Source: an uncultured Acidimicrobiales bacterium (lineage in GTDB: Bacteria; Actinomycetota; Acidimicrobiia; Acidimicrobiales; SZUA-35). Taken from it: a stretch of DNA of 64,000 nucleotides. Location of the stretch: assembly GCA_937997485.1 (NCBI GenBank), contig CALKTH010000012.1, positions 1 through 64,000 of the forward strand. The letters are read 5' to 3'. The notes below the pieces were generated by a model that saw nothing but the letters and a program-made list of their open reading frames with translations, searched no databases and was not told the origin of the DNA. A program made the translations under genes and the position numbers. The first letter of the stretch is position 1. Each line of letters opens with the position of its first letter. Positions 34,259 through 44,562 of this stretch are shown piece after piece.

Positions 34259-36261
34259 CGCTGTGGCTCTCTCGTCGCCTGGGCGCTGGTGCGCCGCTTG
34301 ATTAGTGCAACAGCTCCGGTCAGGTCGCCACCTGCCGCATCGTTGCTGGGGAAAAGGTAGGCCGTCGGCCGGGCTTTCGGCGACTCTTCCTCGGCTCGCT
34401 CTGTCACGAACAGGGTGTCGACGGCTGCATCGAGGGCCGTTTCGAGTCCGGCGCCGGCCACAACGGAGAGGCGGGGTTCGGGTCGTCGACACACACGAGC
34501 CAGGCTCGCGGCGAGGTCGGCTCGGCGGGCACTTCGGAGGAAGCTGAGCATCCATGGGAGGTCGGCGATCAGCAGCGTGACGTCACGCTCCGCTCCAGAG
34601 CGTTGGCTGCTGCTCGCCGCGTCGAGCGTCTGGTCGATCGTCCGAAGCAGACGGTCGAGGCTGCGGTGGTCGTCGATGGCTGCGTAGCGCCGACATTGGG
34701 GGAGCTGCGCCAAACGGATGAGCTTGCGATCTCCTCGATCAATGATGAAGAGGTCCAGGGGCGAGCCGGACGAGATGGAGGTCAGAACTTCCCGAGCCAC
34801 CGACGAGTTGCCGGTGTCAGGATCTGCGGCCCGGACCAGGACTTTGTGGGAGATCTGGGCCTGCTCGGTCAGGGCGCGGTCGCGAAGATCGATGACGGTG
34901 GCGCCATCGCCTTGGAGGCCGCTCCGTTCGATCGTGGCTGCCTCGGAGGGATCGGCGGTCATGATGTTTCGTGTTGCGAGGTGCTGAACGACTTGGCGGG
35001 CATGCGGATCGGTGATCCCGTGGGGCGCCAGGCCCCGGGCGATCGCTCCGCCGGGCATGTTGGCGAACGCGGTTCCGTTCTCATTGATGACGATCGAGAA
35101 GGTGCATGCGGCGGGGAGGTCGGTCTCGCGCTCGGCGACGAAGATCTGTGTTGAGGCCGGGTCCACTCGCATGGTCGAGGCCGCACTGTCAACGAGGAGG
35201 AGCTGCTGGCGACCGCCAACGGGCTCCCGGAGCAGTGCTGATAGCGCTTGATCTGAGCGACCGTGGGCGGTCCGAAGAAGCCACGCCCACTCATCGAGCT
35301 GGGCCTCAGTTCCCTGCACCCGCACCGCGAGATGGCGAGGGTGGAATTGGGTCATGGCCGAAGTGCAGAGGTGGCGGGCAACGGCGGTCGTCGCGGCCCG
35401 AGGGCCAACGAGGCCAACGGGTCCATCCGAGAGATCAACCGTGAAGGGCACAGCGGCCAGGAAGTCGTAGTTGCTCACAACGTGCTCAAACGCCCAGGCG
35501 GGCTGAGCGGGCGCAGCGATAGGTGGGCTCCACTCGATATCGCCGGAGGCAACGGCCACACGCCAGTCACCCCGCTTGGCTTTCAGAGGACTCCACGTTC
35601 GCTCTTCTTGCACGATGTCGGCGATGGACGCTGGGCCGGGGTATGCGTCTCGCATGGCTCGGGCCTCCGTGATGCGAAGGCATTGAAGATCGTGGCTGAG
35701 TCGTTTGGTTGCCGCGGCGACTCGTTCCTGGTGCTCTTGTTCAGCTCGACGCTGCCGGCGGCCATGCCACACCACGTCGATGAGAATCCCAGCAAGCGCG
35801 ATGCCAACCAAGATCAGCCAGCGTCGATCGAGGAGAGCCAGACCGAATCCGATGGCGGCCACGAGCAGCCAGACGGGGAGGGGGAGGAGGCGCCGCCGCT
35901 GCCGAATGGGCGGCACCGATTCCACTGCAATCGTGGGAGGCGGTTCCTTGAAGCTCGGCCCGGCGATGGACTCGACGGAGAAGTGGTCGGTGCCGAGCTG
36001 AATGATGTCGCCGGGAAAGGCTGAGACCGGCTCGGCGACGGGGACGCCCTCGACCGCAAGCGGCTCATCGCCTTTGGTCACGGTGACATAGTCCCGCCGG
36101 TCGATCTCCAGCAAGAAGCTGACGCTTGACGGTTCGCCGTCGGAGAGACCTGCGGATCCCTGCGAGTCGGGCCCGAACCGGAACGTGCCCCGGCGCAGCG
36201 GAAAAGAGCGACCTGCCGTCAGTCCGGCCTCGTGGCGGAGTCTGATCACGTCGTCGGCCAT
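34255..36261 (-). CDS. FHA-TM protein resembling the N-terminal part of EssC/EccC, without P-loop ATPase motifs
   Basis: This 668-residue protein begins with an FHA-like beta domain (about 1-105; FPLRRGTFRFGPDS, SFLLEI, DIIQLGTDHFSV). Two adjacent membrane helices follow (about 125-165), then a charged coiled stretch and a region like the part of EssC/EccC preceding the first ATPase (VPFTVDLSDGPVGLVGPRAATTAVARHL, then FHPRHLAVRV). No GxxGxGKS P-loop is present anywhere and the length is about half that of EssC, so it cannot be a normal type VII motor. No WXG100 or EccB/D/E gene is nearby. It is co-transcribed with the BON/OmpA gene. Confidence 0.7.
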   Translation of the reverse strand: MADDVIRLRHEAGLTAGRSFPLRRGTFRFGPDSQGSAGLSDGEPSSVSFLLEIDRRDYVTVTKGDEPLAVEGVPVAEPVSAFPGDIIQLGTDHFSVESIAGPSFKEPPPTIAVESVPPIRQRRRLLPLPVWLLVAAIGFGLALLDRRWLILVGIALAGILIDVVWHGRRQRRAEQEHQERVAAATKRLSHDLQCLRITEARAMRDAYPGPASIADIVQEERTWSPLKAKRGDWRVAVASGDIEWSPPIAAPAQPAWAFEHVVSNYDFLAAVPFTVDLSDGPVGLVGPRAATTAVARHLCTSAMTQFHPRHLAVRVQGTEAQLDEWAWLLRTAHGRSDQALSALLREPVGGRQQLLLVDSAASTMRVDPASTQIFVAERETDLPAACTFSIVINENGTAFANMPGGAIARGLAPHGITDPHARQVVQHLATRNIMTADPSEAATIERSGLQGDGATVIDLRDRALTEQAQISHKVLVRAADPDTGNSSVAREVLTSISSGSPLDLFIIDRGDRKLIRLAQLPQCRRYAAIDDHRSLDRLLRTIDQTLDAASSSQRSGAERDVTLLIADLPWMLSFLRSARRADLAASLARVCRRPEPRLSVVAGAGLETALDAAVDTLFVTERAEEESPKARPTAYLFPSNDAAGGDLTGAVALIKRRTSAQATREPQR

Positions 36262-36439
36262 CGGAGGCCGTTCCTCGGGTGCTTGGCCCACAGATCGCCA
36301 CGCTAGTTGGCGCTCGTCTCACCTCACAGGGCGAAGTTTCTCATCATCGTCACTCTTTGACGCTGCGTGTTGAAGCATCCACGGAGGGTGCTGAAACCGC
36401 GTGATTTCGGGAAAATTCGCGTGTCGAACCCGGAACGTT

Positions 36440-37966
36440 CTACTGGAAAGTGACGACCATGGGAAGCGGCTCGACCGCGTTGGTCTGGCTGGGTGATGCG
36501 GTGGGGAAGTCCTCGTCGATGAAGTTCTTCCACCCCCACCACAGGGTCTGGTCGGGTCCGAGAGGGTGCTCGATCATCTGGTCGTACGTTCCGTACTTTG
36601 ATCCGAGTGGTCCTTGGCCGTCCACGTGCACAACGACGGCCAGTTCCGGTGGGGTTCGGACGAGTTCTCGATCGGGAAGCATCTGGATCTGGAACTGATG
36701 GAGGACCAGCACCTTTTGCGGGAGCGAGTGCGCCCGAACGAGATCGGTCAGGTAGTCGACGACCGTGTTGATTTCTGCTGCGTCGACGTTGCCGATTTGC
36801 ACGAGGTGCTTCTCGTCCGGTTCGAGGCGCCACTCGGGATCGAGGGCGAGTCCCACGTTTGGAAGGACGAGGAACTCCTCGTAGAGCTTGGCTTGGGTCA
36901 GGAAATCGGTGCGGCCGGGCTGGAGATCGATGATCACGAACAGATCGTTTGCGGTGGCGATCTCGACCCACTCCCGCATATCTGCGGGGGCGAGTTCGTT
37001 CGAGTAGTCGTTGTCGTCGCCCGGCTTCCAGTCAGCGACCGTGGCGATGATCTCGAACATGCCGATCACTGGCGGTGTCCCATCCAGCTGGTAGCTGTCG
37101 ACCATCGCCTGTACCCGCTCAACGGCTCGCTCAGGCCCAGTTTCGCCGAGAAGACCGAGACGGAAGGTGACCGGGCTGCCGTAGAAGCCAACCATGCGGC
37201 GGTCGGGGAACACGGTCGTACCACCCCCGGGCAACTCGGTGCCGGTCTGGCGGAGTTCCCATTGCCAGCGAGTCGTGGGATCGACGCCCTCGGAGAACAG
37301 AAGATTCGTCTGCGCTGTCTGCACGAACGGGTCGAGATCCGAAGGTGTTCCTGCCGCCACAGCGATGGAGGAACGGTCGAGGCTCGGGCGCAGCAGCTCG
37401 GCCGTCACGGCGTCATCAGTGTTGAACACCAGCAGTGCGGGCGGCGTCTCCATCTCGCCGACTCCCATCTCCTCGACGGGCTCGGCGAGGCGCACGGGCA
37501 GATCCAGCGAGGTGCTCAGCTCATCCACGGCATCGGGCCCACCGAGCCACACAACTTCCCCGGCATCGAGCCGGGCGATCTCAGCTTGGAGCTCCGCCGG
37601 ATCCTCGCCGAGAAGGAGGAGGGGGAGCTGAGCGTCGGCGCTCCAGCTGGCCGCATCCTGACGAGTGCCGCCGACAACGGGCACGATGCCCACCGTGTCG
37701 GCACAGGGAAAGAGCGCTGCGCTGACAACGACAGATGCGGCGGTCGGGTCGGCAGGAAGCGCATCGAGCGTCGTGAGATCGATCTCATCCAACGGACGCT
37801 GTTCGTTGGTGCACGGAGGCTCAGTGGTGGTGGTTGGCGCCGCTGTCGTCGAGGTTGTCAGCTCGCCGCTCTCATCGCCCGCACTGCCGTCGGTTGCAGC
37901 GGAGCCGGAGGACGTGCAGCTCGCCGCCACCAGCGCGAGGGCAGTCAGAAGAAGGAGAACCCTCAC
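36440..37966 (-). CDS. Lipoprotein with cell-wall-binding-like N-terminal region
   Basis: This 508-residue protein has a signal peptide with lipobox (LVAASC, C17), a Thr-rich linker, and a region (about 55-170) whose alternating pattern recalls cell-wall-binding repeat 2 domains (VVVSAALFPCADT, GEVVWLGGPDAVDEL). The C-terminal half (about 200-508) looks like an alpha/beta barrel-like domain (PPVIGMFEIIATVADW, LFVIIDLQPGR, VGLALDPEW, KVLVLHQFQ) of unknown function. The GTG start overlaps the stop of the upstream response regulator, so they are co-translated and likely act in one pathway. Confidence 0.75.
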   Translation of the reverse strand: MRVLLLLTALALVAASCTSSGSAATDGSAGDESGELTTSTTAAPTTTTEPPCTNEQRPLDEIDLTTLDALPADPTAASVVVSAALFPCADTVGIVPVVGGTRQDAASWSADAQLPLLLLGEDPAELQAEIARLDAGEVVWLGGPDAVDELSTSLDLPVRLAEPVEEMGVGEMETPPALLVFNTDDAVTAELLRPSLDRSSIAVAAGTPSDLDPFVQTAQTNLLFSEGVDPTTRWQWELRQTGTELPGGGTTVFPDRRMVGFYGSPVTFRLGLLGETGPERAVERVQAMVDSYQLDGTPPVIGMFEIIATVADWKPGDDNDYSNELAPADMREWVEIATANDLFVIIDLQPGRTDFLTQAKLYEEFLVLPNVGLALDPEWRLEPDEKHLVQIGNVDAAEINTVVDYLTDLVRAHSLPQKVLVLHQFQIQMLPDRELVRTPPELAVVVHVDGQGPLGSKYGTYDQMIEHPLGPDQTLWWGWKNFIDEDFPTASPSQTNAVEPLPMVVTFQ

Positions 37967-38595
37967 TCGATGCCGTGTTCGAGGGCGTAGCGGACGAGTT
38001 CTTGCTTGCGGTTGAGGTGGAGCTTGCCGAGGATGTTGCGCACATGGTTCTCGACGGTCTTCGGGCTGATGAACAGCTCCTCGCCGATCTCCTTGTAGGT
38101 GTGGCCGCGGGCGACGTATTGCAGCACTTCCCGCTCCCGGTCCGACAGCGGTTGTGCCGCACCGCTGACCTTCGACATCTTGCGGAACTCGCCCAGCACG
38201 AGGCTTGCGAGGGCGGGAGAGAAGACGGGCTCGCCCTGCGCGGCCTTCCACAGTTCGCTGCGGAGCTCGTCGGGTGGTGTCGACTTCACGAGATAGCCAT
38301 TGGCGCCCGCCGCTACGGCGTCGAGGAGATCTCGCTCCGCCTCGCTGACGGTGAGCATCACGATGTTCGTGTCGTCACCACACGTCTTCGCCACCTTGAT
38401 GCCGCCACCGTGAGGCATGTTCAGATCGCACACCACGAGGTCAGGCTTGTGCTTCTCGATCGCAGCAATGGCTTCATTCGCATCGCTCGCTTCGGCCACG
38501 ACGTGAAAGCTCTCGCCGAGATCGGCGCGCACGCCGCTTCGCCAGATCGGGTGGTCGTCGGCGAGAACGACAGTCACGTGGCTCGTGAAACTCAT
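37963..38595 (-). CDS. NarL/LuxR-type response regulator
   Basis: This 210-residue regulator has a receiver domain (phosphoacceptor D57 in VVCDLNMP; DDH at 13-15; conserved Lys in LVKS) and a C-terminal LuxR/GerE helix-turn-helix (about 145-205; LSDREREVLQYVARGHTYKEIGEELFISPKTVENHVRNILGKL). Its likely kinase is encoded at 40457-41605 on the same strand, but a DUF4157 gene in opposite orientation separates them. Its stop overlaps the start of a lipoprotein gene. ATG 38595 is used rather than the longer frame. Confidence 0.9.
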   Translation of the reverse strand: MSFTSHVTVVLADDHPIWRSGVRADLGESFHVVAEASDANEAIAAIEKHKPDLVVCDLNMPHGGGIKVAKTCGDDTNIVMLTVSEAERDLLDAVAAGANGYLVKSTPPDELRSELWKAAQGEPVFSPALASLVLGEFRKMSKVSGAAQPLSDREREVLQYVARGHTYKEIGEELFISPKTVENHVRNILGKLHLNRKQELVRYALEHGIE

Positions 38596-38860
38596 CCCGA
38601 GAGTGTGACAGCCCCACGCGCACGAGCGCGACACCCACGAACTCCAATGTGAGACGAGGTGCCTGGTGCCATGTGGAGGGTCTGACCCCGCAGCCGGTCA
38701 CTCGGGCCCGAAAGGGCCCGAAAGGGCAACGCTCACTGCCTGATCGGGCACACCGATGACCTCGAGCATGCTGGTGGTTTGACAACGTCGCCCGCTCCGC
38801 TGACGATGCTTCGAGACGTCGGCATGCGGCTGGCCGAGCTGGGTTTGCGAGGTGATCGGA

Positions 38861-40417
38861 ATGGAACGACGTGAGCAGTCGCCCCGGGTTGGCGGCCTGC
38901 GGGCGCGGGCGGAGGCTCCGCCGACGCACGACGAGCGACGTGAGCATGATGCGAAGTCCGGTGCCACGACCCACGTCGCCGATCCCGCGAACCAGATGCA
39001 GCGGCTGCAGTCGCTGGTCGGGAACCGTGCCATCAGTGCCAAGCTGGAGGTCGGGGACGTTGACTCGCCGCACGAGCGTGAGGCCGATGCCGTGGCTCGA
39101 CAGGTGGCAGGGACCTCCCGGTCGCCTGGCGCCCACTCGTCTCAGAACATGGCCATCAAGAACCAGGCGCTGACGCGGATCGAGCCAGCGGTGGGCCAAG
39201 GGGGTCGACGCTTCGACGACGAAGTCCGAGCCCCCGTAGAAGACCATCTCGGTGTCGACCTTTCCGGTGCGCGCCTTCATACCGGCGCCGATGCTGACGA
39301 GATGAGCCGCTCGATCGGGGCCAAGGCCTTTACTGCCGGTTCCGACGTGTATTTCAAGAACGGCGCATTCGACCCTTCCTCGTCGAGCGGACAGGAGCTG
39401 ATCGCCCACGAGCTGACCCATGTCGCACAACAGCCCCCCGTTGTTTCGCGGGCGCTGGACGACGAGGAGGAGGTGGGTCCCGGTTCTGGAGGTGTGACCT
39501 TCGCTCCTGGCCCAGCCGACGCGTTCGAGAAGGCCAAGTACTCGAGCCGACTCGCCAGCGGGTCCGGAGACGGTTACTCCGAAGCGGCGCCCAAGCCAGG
39601 CATCGGCGCGCGAGCAGTCGAGGCAGCGAACTCGGGCGGATCGGCGTTCGATGCGGCCGAAGTCGGTCTCGGCGCAGCCAGCGCCGTCATCGGTGGCGCG
39701 TCTGGGCAGCTCGCTGGAGCCGCGGTCGGCGTCGCGGCCGGCGGCATCACCTACGGCGCTGTCTCCGGAGCCGCAGGCCTTCGCCAGATGTACACCGGCC
39801 ACAAGACGTCGAATGCCCTCGACAATGCGCCGACGAAATCAAAGCGGGGCGACCAGGCGAAGGAGTACGCCCAGAAGAAGATGACGAAGAGGAAGCGCGG
39901 CGGTGCTCTCAACGCTCTGCTTGGCGCTGGCGCCGCTGGCGTCTCGATCGCCGGACTCCTCACAGGGGGCGCCGCACTCGGCATCATCGGCCTCGTCATT
40001 GCTGGCGGCAGCCTCGGGCTCGGTCTCTACCGATTCCTTCACACGAGGAAGCGTCGGGCAACCAAGAAGCGGGAGTACGCCGCCCTCATTGCCGCGGAGT
40101 CGAAGGGAACCGGCGACGCCGCCGTCCGAGCACAACAGCTGATCGCATCGCTCGGAGTCGAGGCCAGCGGAGATGAGGCGTCCATCGCAAGCAAGCTCGA
40201 GAGCAGGCTGGGTAAGGAGTTCGAGTCGAAGCGATTCGCCGTTGCCCAAGACATGGTCGAGATGTTGGTGAACGGCGAGCCCCAGGAGCGATTCGACGCG
40301 AGTGCGCTCCTGAAGGCGCTCAATGAGGATCCGGGTCGCGTGCGGGAGCAGTACGACCGGGGAGAAGCACGGGCGGCGATTGGGTCGATCGCAGCCAAGT
40401 TGAACGGCTGGAACTGA
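38861..40417 (+). CDS. DUF4157 (eCIS-core) zincin-like protein with hydrophobic Gly/Ala region
   Basis: This 518-residue protein has the DUF4157/eCIS-core pattern: MQRLQSLVGNRAIS, SPHEREADAVARQV, then FDDEVRAPVEDHLGVDLSGARLHTG and the zinc motif HELTH (H183-H187) followed by VAQQ. After it comes a Gly/Ala-rich hydrophobic part (about 265-395) with two or three possible membrane hairpins and a helical charged C-terminus. DUF4157 proteins are often loaded into extracellular contractile injection systems or associated with them; no tail, sheath or baseplate gene is in the window. GAGGTG precedes ATG 38861. It lies antiparallel between a response regulator and a sensor kinase. Confidence 0.8.
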   Translation: MERREQSPRVGGLRARAEAPPTHDERREHDAKSGATTHVADPANQMQRLQSLVGNRAISAKLEVGDVDSPHEREADAVARQVAGTSRSPGAHSSQNMAIKNQALTRIEPAVGQGGRRFDDEVRAPVEDHLGVDLSGARLHTGADADEMSRSIGAKAFTAGSDVYFKNGAFDPSSSSGQELIAHELTHVAQQPPVVSRALDDEEEVGPGSGGVTFAPGPADAFEKAKYSSRLASGSGDGYSEAAPKPGIGARAVEAANSGGSAFDAAEVGLGAASAVIGGASGQLAGAAVGVAAGGITYGAVSGAAGLRQMYTGHKTSNALDNAPTKSKRGDQAKEYAQKKMTKRKRGGALNALLGAGAAGVSIAGLLTGGAALGIIGLVIAGGSLGLGLYRFLHTRKRRATKKREYAALIAAESKGTGDAAVRAQQLIASLGVEASGDEASIASKLESRLGKEFESKRFAVAQDMVEMLVNGEPQERFDASALLKALNEDPGRVREQYDRGEARAAIGSIAAKLNGWN

Positions 40418-40456
40418 CTGGTCTGCACGTCGTGGCGGCTCGGCGCGAGCCTCTGG

Positions 40457-41605
40457 CTAGAGGTGCAGACGTACTTCGGTGCCTCGGCCGGGGCGGCCGT
40501 CGATGTCGACTCGTCCGCCCAGCTCTTCGATGCGGCCCTTGATGGACCTTGCGATGCCTTCCCCAGTGAGGGGTTGGCTGTCGTCGAAGCCTTCTCCTCG
40601 GTCCTTGATGGAGACGAAGAAGTCGTGGTCGTCACCTGGTTCGGCATACACGGTGGCTTGTTCGGCATGCCCGTGCTTGGCGGCGTTGGTGAGGGCTTCG
40701 CCAACAGCGCCGCTCAGCGCATGGGCGATCTGTGCGTTGCCCACTGGAAGGTCGGGCGCACAGATCACATCGACGCGCAGCCCGTAGCGCTCTTCCGCCC
40801 GGCGAGCGGCGGCCCGGAGCGCGGAGGCCACGTCTTCCTCCACCGTCGATCCGGCGAACAAGTACTCGCGTAGTTCCAGCTCTTGGGTGCGAGCGAGTTC
40901 CACGAGATCGTCGCTCTCGCTCCGTCGCTGGATCACCGCCAGCGTCTGCAACACCCCGTCGTGCAGCGTGCGGGCCACTTCCTCTCGCGCCCGGTAGGCG
41001 GAGATCGATCGGTCGGCCGCCTCCTGCTGCTCGAGTAGGTAGCCGGCCACGCCGCCGGCGACACCGAACAGCACGGTGGAGGCGATGCGAGAGAGGCTCC
41101 AGAAGCCCGCATCGGTCTCGTATTGAAAGAGCGCCCAGCCCACGTAACGAGCGAGGCCGAGCCCGAGGCCGGTGATCACGGCGGGCCGAGTGCCAGCGGC
41201 AACAGCCACGGTGAAGATCACGGCGATGGGCCAGACAGTGGGCAGTGCTTGGGAGTGGACAACGCCGTAGATCCAGGCGTCGGCGAAGAGCATGACCGCT
41301 GCGATGGCCAGTTCAGGCAACACCGCCACGGGGTCGACGGAGCGGTCGGCGTCCTGGCCGTACCGAATCGAGATCCAGCCGATGGTCAGCCAGGCCACAG
41401 CGAGGAGCGCGAACCCCACGCCGGGATGGGCAACGTCGGCCCGCAGCCCGGCCGGATCATTGTTCGATCGGTCCCACACTTCCCAAGCGAACACCACCGT
41501 CATCCATACGCCCACCACGATGCGGAACGCATGGATGCCTCGAAGCAGCGATCGGCGGGTGGGCGGTGAGATCCGAGGCGGATCGATGAAGCCGGGTGAC
41601 GCCAC
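40457..41605 (-). CDS. Sensor histidine kinase (NarL-partner, HisKA_3 type)
   Basis: This 382-residue kinase has five or six N-terminal membrane helices (about 25-190, MASE/DUF5931-like), a HisKA_3 dimerisation helix with H215 in TLHDGVLQTLAVIQ, and a HATPase domain with GEALTNAAKHG (N box) and KDRGEGFD (G1). This class phosphorylates NarL/LuxR-type regulators, so the regulator at 37963-38595 is the likely partner although they are not adjacent. The GTG start at 41605 has a weak ribosome site. It follows an ABC permease gene on the same strand by 15 bp. Confidence 0.88.
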   Translation of the reverse strand: MASPGFIDPPRISPPTRRSLLRGIHAFRIVVGVWMTVVFAWEVWDRSNNDPAGLRADVAHPGVGFALLAVAWLTIGWISIRYGQDADRSVDPVAVLPELAIAAVMLFADAWIYGVVHSQALPTVWPIAVIFTVAVAAGTRPAVITGLGLGLARYVGWALFQYETDAGFWSLSRIASTVLFGVAGGVAGYLLEQQEAADRSISAYRAREEVARTLHDGVLQTLAVIQRRSESDDLVELARTQELELREYLFAGSTVEEDVASALRAAARRAEERYGLRVDVICAPDLPVGNAQIAHALSGAVGEALTNAAKHGHAEQATVYAEPGDDHDFFVSIKDRGEGFDDSQPLTGEGIARSIKGRIEELGGRVDIDGRPGRGTEVRLHL

Positions 41606-41620
41606 GGCGTGCAGCGTAGG

Positions 41621-42414
41621 TCAGCCTTGGCGGGCGTAGCGGCGGGTGGCGAGCGGGGCGAAGATCACCACGATCGCGGCCGCCCACAGCAGCGTGTAGA
41701 GCGCACCGTTCTGCAGCGGCCAGGCGGTGGGCTCGGGTGTGCCTGGCGGGATGTTGCCGAACAGCTCACGTGAGGCCTGTGTCACCGCCGACACCGGATT
41801 CCACTCGGCGAACACCTTCAACGGCGCGGGCAGCGTTTCGCTGGGCACGAACGTGTTGGCCACGAAGGTGAGCGGGAAGATCACGAGGAACGAGGCGTTC
41901 TGGATGACTTCGACGCTGGGAACCAGCAAGGCGATGTAAGCCATGATCCAGCTGATCGCGTAGGCGAACACGAGGAGCAGCAGGTAGCCGAGCAGCGCAT
42001 CGACGATCGATCCTCGAATGCGCCAGCCCACCAACAGGCCGGTGAGCGACATGATGATGATCGACAGCACGTTGTAGATCACGTCGCTGATCGTGCGGCC
42101 GGCGAGCACGGCGCCGCGAGACATGGGCAGCGAGCGGAACCGATCGATGATGCCCTTCTGCATGTCTTCGGCAATGCCGTTGCCGGTGAACGTGGCGCCG
42201 AATACCACGGTCTGGGCGAAGATGCCGGCGATCAGGAACTCCCGGTAGCTCGAGCCCTGAATGTCGATCGAGTTGCCGAACACGTAGGCGAACAGCAGTA
42301 CGAACATGATCGGTGAGATCAGGACGAACACCAGCACTTCGGGCACTCGCACGATCTTGATCATGTTGCGTCGTGCGATCACGGCGATGTCGTTGGCGGT
42401 GGTGGCGATGGAGC

Positions 42415-42418
<4 letters not shown>
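41621..42418 (-). CDS. ABC-2 type transporter permease (DrrB-like)
   Basis: This 265-residue permease has six membrane helices and the ABC-2 motif region MQKGIIDRFRSLPMSRGAVLAGR (about 85-107). DrrB-type permeases work with DrrA-type ATPases to export drugs or lipids. It overlaps the ATPase gene (stop/start within TCAT on the minus strand), so the two form one transporter. A sensor kinase follows 15 bp downstream and may be in the same transcript. Confidence 0.92.
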
Positions 42419-43431
<1,013 letters not shown>

Positions 43432-43493
43432 GTCCGAAACACTACGCGGCACCACGGACAGATCTCGTCCGCATTTCGCGAGAAGCTGCGAGG

Positions 43494-44459
43494 GTGACGA
43501 ACGACCCAACCGGCCGCGTGCTCCAGCTTCTCTCGCTGCTTCAAACCCATCGACTGTGGCAGGGCTCCGCATTGGCTGAGCGTCTGGATGTGACGGAGCG
43601 AACGTTGCGGCGAGACATCGACCGGCTGCGAACTCTTGGCTACCCGGTCGACGCAGTGCCCGGACGCGACGGCGGCTACCGCCTTGCGGCGGGACAACAT
43701 CTGCCTCCCCTGCTGTTTGATGATGATGAGGCAGTGGCGCTTGCTGTGGGCCTGCAAGCGGCAGCCGGGGAAGCGATCGAAGGGATCGAGGAGACTGCGA
43801 TTCGAGCGCTCAGCAAGCTCGATCAGGTCCTTCCCGATCGATTGCGGCGACGCATACGGGCCATCACCTCCAATCTGTCGACGGTGGCGTGGGCGGAGGA
43901 AGGCGAGAGCCGAATCGATGTTGACGTGCTGGCCCTGCTGGGCCAGGCGTGTCGAGACAGTGAAGAAGTGCGCTTTGCGTACCGGCGGCGCGACGGAGAG
44001 ATCTCCGACCGCCTCGTGCAGCCGCACCATCTCGTCTCCATCACCCGACGCTGGTACCTGCTGGGCTTCGATGTTCGCCGTGATGACTGGCGCACCTTTC
44101 GTCTGGACCGACTGTCCGATCTCCGGTTGGCCGGGGCTCGGTTCGCGCTTCGGCCGATTCCCGGTAGCGATCCGGCGGCGTTCGTCTCCCGCTCACTCGG
44201 CTCGATCCCTCAGCCTCACGAGGCGACCGTGACGTTCCACGTACCGTCCGAAACGATCGGATCGGCCATGCCGTGGCTGGTGGATGAATTGGAGATTGTC
44301 GACGCCGATACGTGCCGCCTTCGAGTGCGAGCCGAGACCGAAGAGCAACTGGCCTTTCGTGTGGTCGCTGCCGCTCGACACGCGCCGATCTCGGTCGATG
44401 CGTCGGCTTCGGTGTCCTCAATGGTGCGCGAGATTGGCGCTCGTCTGACTTCCGTCTAA
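43494..44459 (+). CDS. WYL-domain transcriptional regulator
   Basis: This 321-residue regulator has an N-terminal HTH (about 10-60; LLQTHRLWQGSALAERLDVTERTLRRDIDRLRTLGYPV) and a WYL sensor domain (VRFAYRRRDGEISDRLVQPHHLVSITRRWYLLGFDV, about 160-195) followed by a WCX extension. WYL regulators bind nucleotides or other ligands and often respond to DNA damage or stress. It diverges from the DrrAB operon with 62 bp between starts, so it probably controls that exporter. GTG 43494 is used. Confidence 0.9.
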   Translation: MTNDPTGRVLQLLSLLQTHRLWQGSALAERLDVTERTLRRDIDRLRTLGYPVDAVPGRDGGYRLAAGQHLPPLLFDDDEAVALAVGLQAAAGEAIEGIEETAIRALSKLDQVLPDRLRRRIRAITSNLSTVAWAEEGESRIDVDVLALLGQACRDSEEVRFAYRRRDGEISDRLVQPHHLVSITRRWYLLGFDVRRDDWRTFRLDRLSDLRLAGARFALRPIPGSDPAAFVSRSLGSIPQPHEATVTFHVPSETIGSAMPWLVDELEIVDADTCRLRVRAETEEQLAFRVVAAARHAPISVDASASVSSMVREIGARLTSV

Positions 44460-44562
44460 GCACCCCTCAGGCAGTGTCCACGAGTTCGCATTTACACAGG
44501 CGACGGCGACAGCCGGGGTCGCGGATGGGAGACGCTCCGGCGTGGACGAAGGCCCGCCGGTC

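Noticed and set aside
33257-36261. A functional type VII secretion locus
   Set aside because: No WXG100 protein, EccB/D/E or P-loop motor is present; only the EssC front part is recognisable.
38700-38730. Short tandem repeat GGGCCCGAAA
   Set aside because: It has only two copies and low complexity, with no sign of a CRISPR or minisatellite array.
38861-40417. A full contractile injection system locus around the DUF4157 gene
   Set aside because: No sheath, tube, baseplate or AAA+ gene is found on either side.
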